This document shows, piece after piece, positions 1 through 6,372 of a stretch of 15,207 nt of DNA; positions within the stretch are counted from its first letter, which is position 1, and every line of letters begins with the position of its first letter. The notes below the pieces were generated by a model. The model saw only the letters and a program-made list of their open reading frames with translations. It had not been told where the DNA came from and did no database searches. The position numbers and the translations under genes are program-made. The stretch is from JAZDLM01 sp043801895 (GTDB taxonomy: Bacteria; Patescibacteriota; Kazan-3B-28): contig JAZDLM010000040.1 of assembly GCA_043801895.1 (NCBI GenBank), positions 1 to 15,207 on the forward strand, read 5' to 3'.

Positions 1-92
1 AGCTCCTTGTCTAGCTCCCGCTCTTCTTGCAGCGTACCCCTCTCACCGTCTTCGGTAGCAGGCTGTTCGACCCGCTGGCGCTCGGCATACAT
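1..92 (-). CDS. Partial hypothetical ORF running off the window edge
   Basis: A minus-strand frame opens at an ATG (92-90) and stays open for 30 codons to the window edge. The peptide is very hydrophilic and rich in Glu and Arg, and begins MYAERQRVEQ. It lies 20 nt downstream of the stop of the preceding minus-strand gene, a spacing that fits a shared transcript, with a weak GGGG just upstream of the ATG. I recognise no family, and 30 codons can stay open by chance. Without the rest of the gene this is only a possible coding start. Confidence 0.3.
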   Translation of the reverse strand, partial: MYAERQRVEQPATEDGERGTLQEERELDKE

Positions 93-112
93 TGCCCCGG
101 TCGGAGTGGTGA

Positions 113-661
113 TTATCCCGCATCAGTCCCGAGGGCATCAAGAACTTGAGCGAGCTTGGCAGCAAGCTCGCGGGTTCCCAGCTCATTCAAGACATTCAAC
201 AGCACCATCTCGGGTATCAGGAACCAGTCGCGAGAGCCGGTGATGGCCTGTAGTGCATCTTCGAGCGAGTTGAGCAAGCCCAGCATACAACTCGGACAGT
301 GCGAGACATGCCTGTGCATTTCCTCTTCCGATTCATCGGGATCATCCGGGCGGGACCTCCGATGCAGACTGCGCCGTACCGCGTAAAAGATCCCAGCAGC
401 TATCTTGGCCAGGCGCTCGGGAAGTTCACCGGTTAGTCCCATGATCGCTTTCTGGTCGATGCAGTAGTCGCTCCCGAACCTTCGTTCGGTCTCTTCGCAT
501 TCACCCGATAGCCAATTCCCCAGTCGAGACCAGGCTTCCGGCAGCGTTATCTTAGGGTCTTCCCAGCAAGGGACGGGCACCTTTAGTAGCGGCCCGACCT
601 CGAGCAGAGTGGCCAATGCGCGCAGCGTTGCCTCCGGCAAATCGCGTAAAGATGAGGACAT
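113..661 (-). CDS. Small soluble protein with zf-HC2 (anti-sigma-like) HxxxCxxC motif
   Basis: The protein has 182 residues. I chose ATG 661 because a perfect GGAGG sits 8 nt upstream (674-670); an in-frame TTG at 676 overlaps that ribosome binding site and is unlikely. This is the only long gene in the window with a strong Shine-Dalgarno. The sequence is mainly helical and acidic/basic. H118, C122 and C125 form HxxxCxxC after a Glu-rich stretch, which matches the zinc-binding core of zf-HC2/ZAS anti-sigma proteins. In that family the motif binds zinc and packs against a sigma factor. There is no transmembrane segment and no adjacent sigma-factor gene, so anti-sigma function is inference; a stand-alone zinc-binding regulator is equally possible. 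The N-terminal 100 residues match nothing I recognise. Confidence 0.72.
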   Translation of the reverse strand: MSSSLRDLPEATLRALATLLEVGPLLKVPVPCWEDPKITLPEAWSRLGNWLSGECEETERRFGSDYCIDQKAIMGLTGELPERLAKIAAGIFYAVRRSLHRRSRPDDPDESEEEMHRHVSHCPSCMLGLLNSLEDALQAITGSRDWFLIPEMVLLNVLNELGTRELAAKLAQVLDALGTDAG

Positions 662-669
662 CGTCCTAA

Positions 670-674
670 CCTCC
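670..674 (-). promoter_or_regulatory. Strong Shine-Dalgarno that fixes the start of the zf-HC2-like gene
   Basis: GGAGG on the minus strand lies 8 nt before ATG 661. It rules out the in-frame upstream TTG at 676, which would place the ribosome binding site inside the coding region. Confidence 0.75.
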
Positions 675-695
675 AAAGCATTCAGGTACAGACAG

Positions 696-711
696 AAAAG
701 TCGTCTCGACT
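696..711 (-). terminator. Short terminator-like hairpin in the leader of the zf-HC2-like gene
   Basis: On the minus strand AGTCG (711-707) and CGACT (703-699) form a 5-bp stem with an AGA loop, followed by a short T-run (the last T of the stem plus 698-696). The stem and T-run are short, so it is either a weak terminator or simply leader structure about 35 nt ahead of the ATG. Confidence 0.3.
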
Positions 712-764
712 CCCCTGCCCCCTTTGATGGCTTCAGGCTATCAGAAACCTTGCTCTAGCGCAAG

Positions 765-894
765 AAAAAACCGCCCTGCCATACCAACTGCTTAAAGCAG
801 CTGATAAGTGCGCCGCAAGGCGGTCCGTGTAGGAGAACTACATAGAACCCTACACTTGGGAAGGCCCCTAACCCTTTCCAGGGGGGAAGGCTGC
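765..894 (-). ncRNA. Candidate structured RNA or attenuator upstream of the zf-HC2-like gene
   Basis: From the predicted minus-strand start near 894 the transcript can form CCCCT/AGGGG (884-880 with 869-865), then GTGTAGG/CCTACAC (855-849 with 833-827). After these, ACCGCC (824-819) pairs either with GGCG at 814-811 or with GGCGGT at 775-770. The latter abuts a run of six U (770-765) and would act as a terminator. An inner hairpin (800-795 with 793-788) extends by a G-U wobble that exists only in the minus-strand RNA. This reads as a terminated small RNA of about 130 nt or a switchable leader. I compared it with SRP RNA, 6S, RNase P, tmRNA and common riboswitch cores and saw no match. Confidence 0.38.
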
Positions 895-900
895 GCCCGT

Positions 901-930
901 AATTTACATCTTATCCCGCCCTCTGGTCAA
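901..930 (-). promoter_or_regulatory. Minus-strand sigma-70-type promoter for the structured leader
   Basis: On the minus strand TTGACC (930-925) is separated by 18 nt from TAAATT (906-901). The predicted start is near 894, just before the hairpin series, and transcription would run toward the zf-HC2-like gene. Confidence 0.42.
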
Positions 931-950
931 GCCCATGCCGAGGTAAAAGA

Positions 951-979
951 TTGACTAGGAGCGGACTATTTGCTATGGT
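951..979 (+). promoter_or_regulatory. Sigma-70-type promoter of the GT/kinase/aminotransferase operon
   Basis: TTGACT (951-956), a 17-nt spacer, then TATGGT (974-979). The predicted start near 986 lies only about 13 nt before the ATG at 999, so the mRNA would be almost leaderless and has no Shine-Dalgarno. It is divergent from the minus-strand promoter at 901-930. Confidence 0.62.
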
Positions 980-998
980 GGAGCCAGATTTTTAGACC

Positions 999-1949
999 AT
1001 GCGAGCATCGATCATCATCCCAACCTATAACCGGCCGAACACCCTAAAGCTTTGTCTTGAAGCCTTGTCCCGACAAACGGCCAATCTAAACGATTTCGAG
1101 GTGATCGTAGTGAAAGATGGCCGCGAGATAGAGTTGGTGTTTTCTGATCTCACCACCGACTGCGACCCCGGACTACAGGTCCGGTTTTTTGAAATCGATC
1201 ATGCCGGTCCCGGCGTCGCTCGCAATGCCGGCATTGACCACGCTGCCGGAGAAATTATTTGCTTCACTGACGACGACTGCGTGCCAGAACGAACCTGGGT
1301 ACAAGAATGGCTAAAATATTTTGTGGAGCACCCAGATAAAGTAGCCGCGGGCGGTCTGGTAAATAGTGTCTCCCCTACTACGATGGTGGAACGATACATT
1401 GCGTTGAAAGGATTGTTAGCGCGGCCAGTAGTTGATCCAACGAGTGCAATACTTAACTTGGTCACGGCTAACGCCGCTGGCCGCAAGGTTGCCCTTCAAG
1501 CCATTGGAGGATTTGATAGTGATTATCTAGTCAATGGCAAAATGGTGGGGGCTGAGGATTTAGACCTCACCCATCGTCTCCGCGAACGGTTTGGGAACAC
1601 AGCGCTAGGGACACACGAACCGGCGCAAGTCGCGCATCACCATCGCCAGACGCTATCCGCTCTGGTGAGACAGCATGTCGCTTACGGTATGGGAGCTGGG
1701 ATATTTTTAAAAAAATTTAACCTACCCCCATCACACTTGTCCATTAAACAACCAACTATATTGGGTCTGGGCCAATATGCGATTTACTTACTCGACCGGA
1801 TCGCGAAAAAAGGCTTCCCAGAATTTAAGCGCAAACATTTACCGATCTACCTCTATCCGCTTTATGGAGGTTTGGATTTCGTTAGAAAATTTGCTTACAT
1901 GTGGGGGTTCTATAAACTGAGCCTTACTACCCCGCATGGAAAACGATGA
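999..1949 (+). CDS. Family 2 (GT-A fold) glycosyltransferase
   Basis: The 316-residue protein transfers a sugar from a nucleotide-sugar donor to an unknown acceptor at the cytoplasmic face. It opens with the GT2 strand SIIIPTYNR (4-12), followed by VVKDG (37-41) for donor binding and GVARNAGIDHA (72-82). Its metal-binding D-rich motif is TDDDC (90-94), and GAEDLDL (184-190) carries the acceptor-side Asp/Glu. The C-terminal 80 residues are basic and aromatic, with no convincing membrane span, so it may be peripheral to the membrane. It is the first gene of a four-gene overlapping unit; its TGA overlaps the next ATG by 14 nt. Linked kinases, an aminotransferase and a nucleotidyltransferase suggest an unusual acceptor or donor. 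Family assignment is firm; substrate is unknown. Confidence 0.93.
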   Translation: MRASIIIPTYNRPNTLKLCLEALSRQTANLNDFEVIVVKDGREIELVFSDLTTDCDPGLQVRFFEIDHAGPGVARNAGIDHAAGEIICFTDDDCVPERTWVQEWLKYFVEHPDKVAAGGLVNSVSPTTMVERYIALKGLLARPVVDPTSAILNLVTANAAGRKVALQAIGGFDSDYLVNGKMVGAEDLDLTHRLRERFGNTALGTHEPAQVAHHHRQTLSALVRQHVAYGMGAGIFLKKFNLPPSHLSIKQPTILGLGQYAIYLLDRIAKKGFPEFKRKHLPIYLYPLYGGLDFVRKFAYMWGFYKLSLTTPHGKR

Positions 1950-3747
1950 ACTCTTAGCTAACGACCTGGTTCCTCCCCAGGAAGTGGCCGCCTCGGCCGC
2001 TGAGCCTCGCTGGCTTGACGATGACTACACGCACCGGCTGCGCGAAGTAGAAATATTGGATGGGGACGAGACTAGAGTTGGGATAGAAAAAGTCTTCCGC
2101 GGTGACCGCTCGCACCCCAATGCCGCTCGGGTATCATTTTTTATGACCGAGCTCGCTCTGCGGCATGGCATATTAACCCCAGCCATACTCGAAACCGGTG
2201 TAGATGCCCAAACCAATAATCCTTATATAGTTACCGAGAAGCTGATCGGAAAGACCGGGACTCCCGAAACTCTCAACCAAGCGGAAGCTGTCGCTGAGAT
2301 CATAAAATTGCATCGCATCCCAGCCCCGGGAGAAAAGTGGGGATGGATCAACACCGAGAATAGCACGGGATCTTTCGACGAGTGGTCGGAGTTTATTGTC
2401 GACCAACGAGCCAAGCCCGCCCTGCGCAAACTTCTCGCTGCCAATGTTATCCCTGAAGCGACCTTGGAACAAATCAGGCAAGTGTGGCCGGCGTTCATTC
2501 GTGTCGCTCAATTCCCCACTCACAGAAGTTATCTCCATGGAGATTTCAAGCCGTCCAATACTATCCAAACCGACGAAGGAGTTAACTTAATTGATATGGA
2601 ACAAGGGATCATTGGAGATCCCCTGTTCGACTTGTGCATTCCGGTTCGGCTACATGGCATCGAGGCTCTAGGAAACATGGTGGACCAATACTGTACCGAG
2701 GCCGGCCTTGACCCCCGGGGAGCTCGGGCCGGGATCCTGCTTTACTCCATATTCCGCGGAGTAGCTACCATGGAATATCATTACCGCAAAGGTGAGCCGG
2801 AGATAGTTGCCATGGCTCTGGCCAACCTCCAGCGCGATCTGAGAGACTACGAGTCATACGCCCTCCCTATTACACCAGCCGAAGCCGAGACGGTAATTTC
2901 GCCCAGGGATTTGAAGAGCGATTTGCATATGCACGCTCGGCTCGAGGGCTTCCGGGCCAGGGACGATGAGAAACATTTCTTGGATGAAGTGGCTAACTTT
3001 ACCTTGGGGGATCGAATGGGCCTTGAAACTATAGCCATTACCAATCATATCGAGGCGGTAAATGAAATAGTCGACATGTACGCTCCTTGGCAGGTATTTG
3101 ATGATGCCGAGCCGATCGACCGAATGCTTTATCTCACTAGCGAATTACAGCGACGATATCCGACCAAAACAATTCTGGCGGGTATCGAGGCCGGCATTAG
3201 TGCGAAAGGGGATATCAACATATCTCCCCGCCTGGCTAAGATCTTTGACTTTGTTATCGCTTCGATCCATCGCAAAACCACCAACATGGAGCCTGGCGAT
3301 TATACCAACCGAGTAATTACCGCTATCCGCGACCCGCGAGTTGATATTATCGGGCATATCGCACGATACTATCCGCGCGCTCAAGAATTGGATTGGGACA
3401 GGATCTGTTTCGAAGCCAGCGTGTGGGACAAGGCGGTGGAGATCAATCTCAATCCCCTCCTCCACGAGACATTTACATCAGCCGACATCGAAATTGCTGC
3501 GCCCACCCTCACTCCGTTAGCTTTAGCTGCGATAGGGCGATCGGGTTGCCGGATCAGCCTGGGCTCCGATTTACACCGCTTCGATATAATGACCAACGAC
3601 CAGCCGGTACGACCCAGTCGCTGGATAGCATTGGCTAAACAACTCCAAAAATTGTCAGCGACCGGCATCAATAAAAGTAGGATAATCAATACATATTCGA
3701 GCGATAAATTAAACCTATGGCTGTCCAACCAGAGATCGAAAAAATAA
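1936..3747 (+). CDS. APH-type phosphotransferase fused to a PHP-family metal-dependent hydrolase
   Basis: The 603-residue protein has two catalytic domains. Residues about 30-310 are an aminoglycoside phosphotransferase/choline-kinase-like domain: probable ATP-binding Lys in GIEKVF (49-54), the catalytic loop HGDFKPSN (201-208), and metal-binding IDMEQ (219-223). Residues about 325-600 are a PHP domain with its metal ligands in order: DLHMH (329-333), TNH (H371), GIEAG (E418), SIHR (H445), GHIARY (H474) and GSDLH (D545, H547). The first half should phosphorylate a small hydroxylated or amino substrate and the second hydrolyse a phosphoester. It starts inside the glycosyltransferase gene and its end overlaps the next gene by 31 nt, so translation is probably coupled. 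I know no named protein with this pairing. The domain calls are strong; the reaction is unknown. Confidence 0.9.
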   Translation: MENDELLANDLVPPQEVAASAAEPRWLDDDYTHRLREVEILDGDETRVGIEKVFRGDRSHPNAARVSFFMTELALRHGILTPAILETGVDAQTNNPYIVTEKLIGKTGTPETLNQAEAVAEIIKLHRIPAPGEKWGWINTENSTGSFDEWSEFIVDQRAKPALRKLLAANVIPEATLEQIRQVWPAFIRVAQFPTHRSYLHGDFKPSNTIQTDEGVNLIDMEQGIIGDPLFDLCIPVRLHGIEALGNMVDQYCTEAGLDPRGARAGILLYSIFRGVATMEYHYRKGEPEIVAMALANLQRDLRDYESYALPITPAEAETVISPRDLKSDLHMHARLEGFRARDDEKHFLDEVANFTLGDRMGLETIAITNHIEAVNEIVDMYAPWQVFDDAEPIDRMLYLTSELQRRYPTKTILAGIEAGISAKGDINISPRLAKIFDFVIASIHRKTTNMEPGDYTNRVITAIRDPRVDIIGHIARYYPRAQELDWDRICFEASVWDKAVEINLNPLLHETFTSADIEIAAPTLTPLALAAIGRSGCRISLGSDLHRFDIMTNDQPVRPSRWIALAKQLQKLSATGINKSRIINTYSSDKLNLWLSNQRSKK

Positions 3748-5537
3748 TCGCTGCTCACCCCGGCCCTTGGGCGGCGATCGGATTGCCCCAAACCAAGCCG
3801 CGGTCGGCTTATGTACTGGGGCTCATCGGGCTCCCCGGATCAGGCAAATCAACCTTGGCCAAGGCGATCTATCACCATCGGCGAGATTCATTTTATATCG
3901 GCGGCGAAAACGTTGCCTACGCCATGTTCGGCAAAGACAAATGTAGCGGCGACGAATACCAGGAGGTTTACCGTTGGGTATATCAAATCATGGACGCCAT
4001 CGCAGCCGCCGGGTATGGCGTGGTGTTCGATTCCACAAATAATTTGCGGGTTTATCGTCGTCAGCTGGCTAGCCGAATCGAGACGATCGCTAAGTTGCGG
4101 TTCGTACAACTCCAGGCCCCCGAAGATACATTGATCAACCGCTTGACCCAGCGTGCGATCGACCATAGCCAGCCTCAGGCCATTACTAGCGAATTCAATC
4201 CCCGAACTTTTACCGCGTTCCAGAATAATTTTGAACCGCTGGCGGTGAGTGACGGCGAAAAAGGCATTATTCTTGATACCCAACATACTCTCATCGAGCA
4301 GCAATTAACCGCAGTCGACCAATTGATCTCATCCGCATTGGACAGCCCGAGGCCCGGGAATGAATCACTCATCCCGGGTGGTGAATCTCTAAAACCGATG
4401 ATCCATTTCGACTGGGGGCATATCCGCTTGGATAATCTGCCGGTCGAGCTATTTAGTAAATCACTAGAGCAAGAATTAGCTCACACTAAATCGTCCCTAC
4501 AATACGGAGAAGCGAGGGGCTACGAGCCGTTGCTAATCACTCTGGCCGAAATCTTATCTCACGATCTTCCCGACCAAATCCGTCGAGAAAACCTAATGAT
4601 TACCAACGGGGCCACCCAGGGGCTGGATATTGTGGTGCAAGCGATCTGCTCAGAGGGAGCCAATCGGATCGCCTGCGAATCCCCCGCTTTTGACACCGCC
4701 AGACATCTATTACATCTACCTCTCCGCGGGGTCGATATCGTTGATATCCCGATTACCGAAGATGGGCTAGATGTGGAACGGCTTAAATTAAAACTGGAGA
4801 GCGGAGAGCGGATCCGCGCCATATACATCTGCCCGGCGATGCACAATCCGACTAATGTAACCTACACCGAAGAGGTCGCCAGGGCTTTAATCGCTTTGGC
4901 TCAAAAGTTTGGTTTCTGGATTATCGAGGATGGAGTTTACCATCCCTTCCTTGGCCAAGGGTTAATCCCCCCTGAATCGCTTTACAGATTATCGGGCGGG
5001 CAACAAGTTATCTATCTTGGGTCTTTCTCGAAGACGATCGCACCCGGCCTCAGGATCGGTTTTGTACTGGGCGATCAAAAAGTAATCAATCAGACGGTTC
5101 TGTTGAATAAGTTTACTCAGTCTAGCGCCAACCGCTTAGCCCAGGGCATCGTCAGCCAAATCCTCAAAAGTCCTTGGTTCGACCAGCACAACCAGGAATC
5201 GATCGCCTTCCTACAACACAACCGTCAAATTCTATTAAATGAGCTGGAGACAAAAGCAGCCGATGTAATCGATATTTTTTACCCGACCATTGCAAATCGC
5301 CCTGGATTCTATGTTTGGGTTCGAGTCAGAGACATTAACACTCAGCATCTCCTCCCCACCGCCCTTGCCCACGGGGTCAGTTTTGTCCCGGGTGATATCT
5401 ACTATTTCCCGAGTGACGGGCAGGGCACTGATTATCTCCGGCTATGTGTCAGCCAGGTTCGTCCAGAAGATATCCCCGAAGGAGTTGAGCGGCTAATTAA
5501 AGCTATCCATGCGTATCGCCGAGATCGAGGCAACTAA
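3717..5537 (+). CDS. P-loop kinase fused to a MocR-type PLP aminotransferase
   Basis: The protein has 606 residues. Residues about 30-205 form an AAA_33/zeta-toxin-like small-molecule kinase with Walker A GLPGSGKST (38-46) and a D-containing strand VVFDSTNN (102-109). A short linker with an imperfect repeat (about 212-227) leads to a fold-type I aminotransferase (about 229-600): LQYGEARGY (261-269), ITNGATQGLD (295-304), HNPTN (376-380), IIEDGVYHP (402-410), the PLP Schiff-base lysine K439 in GSFSKT, and the carboxylate-binding R575 in YLRLCVS. The aminotransferase resembles MocR/2-aminoadipate-type enzymes, which usually carry a GntR DNA-binding domain; here a kinase takes that place. It overlaps both neighbours (31 and 29 nt). 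Both activities look intact; substrates are unknown. Confidence 0.9.
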   Translation: MAVQPEIEKIIAAHPGPWAAIGLPQTKPRSAYVLGLIGLPGSGKSTLAKAIYHHRRDSFYIGGENVAYAMFGKDKCSGDEYQEVYRWVYQIMDAIAAAGYGVVFDSTNNLRVYRRQLASRIETIAKLRFVQLQAPEDTLINRLTQRAIDHSQPQAITSEFNPRTFTAFQNNFEPLAVSDGEKGIILDTQHTLIEQQLTAVDQLISSALDSPRPGNESLIPGGESLKPMIHFDWGHIRLDNLPVELFSKSLEQELAHTKSSLQYGEARGYEPLLITLAEILSHDLPDQIRRENLMITNGATQGLDIVVQAICSEGANRIACESPAFDTARHLLHLPLRGVDIVDIPITEDGLDVERLKLKLESGERIRAIYICPAMHNPTNVTYTEEVARALIALAQKFGFWIIEDGVYHPFLGQGLIPPESLYRLSGGQQVIYLGSFSKTIAPGLRIGFVLGDQKVINQTVLLNKFTQSSANRLAQGIVSQILKSPWFDQHNQESIAFLQHNRQILLNELETKAADVIDIFYPTIANRPGFYVWVRVRDINTQHLLPTALAHGVSFVPGDIYYFPSDGQGTDYLRLCVSQVRPEDIPEGVERLIKAIHAYRRDRGN

Positions 5538-6372
5538 TCGTATAGTGTTAGCCCATCTTCGGGCTACCCTCGGAAGCCAGCTGATATATTTAGGCTATTT
5601 TGGTTCGGTTGCCAAAGGCAATCAAACTCTCTGGTCGGATATCGACTATCTAATTATTGCTACAGGGTTGCCCAGCGACCCTTTAGCCCGCGATAGGTTG
5701 TCCCGCAAGGCCAAACAATTGCTCCGAGGCGTGTATCCGCTATTGGCATTCAATTTTTATACTCCACTGGAGATCAGCCAGCTACAAAAGGACCGGCCGT
5801 GGTTTGAGCTGTCTATCATCGATGAATCGGTTGATATATATGGATCTTTAAGTTTCTTGCCGAAAACCAAGAAGCAGCGAGCCCGGCGTCAGTTGCTCAG
5901 CCCCCGATATCGAGCGCTGGTCGTTAAACACCCTCCAACCCCTCCGCGGCAACGCCGAGAGGAGATCGACTTTCTACTGCACCGATCGAGCCAAGCGCTG
6001 ACAGCCAGTCGCTATCTCTTGCAATCTAAGTCGGTAGCAAAAACTGAGGTAGTAGCGACCTTATACCGCTCGCTTAGCAGTCTGCTAAAAGCCCTGCTGA
6101 TTAAACAAGGAATTTATCCGGTCAAAGGAGAGGTGGTTCAGCTATTTACCAACTGTTATGCTAGCCGGCTGAGTAGCGGCCTAACCAAGCAACTACTCTC
6201 GCTAGGACTAGCCATCGAACAGATGGCTGGACGCTGCGACGGCTTACTCTTGGACTTCTCCGAAGACGGGCGAAAGATATTGGACCTAGAGTTCTATCTT
6301 AAACCTCGCGATCTTAAGCAAACTGTGGCCGCCTATCAACGACTTCAGCGACAATTGCTTAAATTGATTTAA
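5509..6372 (+). CDS. Pol-beta-type nucleotidyltransferase with helical (HEPN-like) C-terminus
   Basis: The protein has 287 residues. The N-terminal domain carries the minimal nucleotidyltransferase signature YFGSVAKGN (30-38) and WSDIDYLII (42-50), in which D44 and D46 bind metal. The expected third carboxylate strand seems to be LLAFNFYTP (78-86), where I see Asn rather than Asp, so catalysis may be weakened or the alignment shifted. Residues about 145-287 are helical (for example RSLSSLLKALLIKQG, 187-201) and resemble HEPN/substrate-binding helices, but the RNase RxxxxH motif is absent. That argues against a standard HEPN-MNT toxin-antitoxin. It is last in the operon, overlaps the kinase-aminotransferase gene by 29 nt, and ends inside the convergent hydrolase gene. 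The likely role is transfer of an NMP to a small molecule or protein. Confidence 0.85.
   Translation: MRIAEIEATNRIVLAHLRATLGSQLIYLGYFGSVAKGNQTLWSDIDYLIIATGLPSDPLARDRLSRKAKQLLRGVYPLLAFNFYTPLEISQLQKDRPWFELSIIDESVDIYGSLSFLPKTKKQRARRQLLSPRYRALVVKHPPTPPRQRREEIDFLLHRSSQALTASRYLLQSKSVAKTEVVATLYRSLSSLLKALLIKQGIYPVKGEVVQLFTNCYASRLSSGLTKQLLSLGLAIEQMAGRCDGLLLDFSEDGRKILDLEFYLKPRDLKQTVAAYQRLQRQLLKLI

Noticed and set aside
765..930. Known RNA (SRP RNA, 6S RNA, RNase P RNA, tmRNA) in the upstream non-coding region
   Set aside because: None of the conserved cores I know for these RNAs is present, and the paired segments do not form their architectures.
1947..1949. UGA recoded as glycine (code 25, found in some CPR lineages)
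   Set aside because: The glycosyltransferase frame would gain only three codons before TAA, and no long conserved gene here has an internal TGA.
5509..6372. HEPN-MNT toxin-antitoxin
   Set aside because: Both domains are in one chain, the HEPN RNase motif RxxxxH is absent, and the gene is embedded in a metabolic operon.
1936..6372. licABC-type phosphocholine decoration pathway
   Set aside because: The APH domain resembles choline kinase, but the nucleotidyltransferase is Pol-beta-type rather than LicC-type and no LicD transferase is present.
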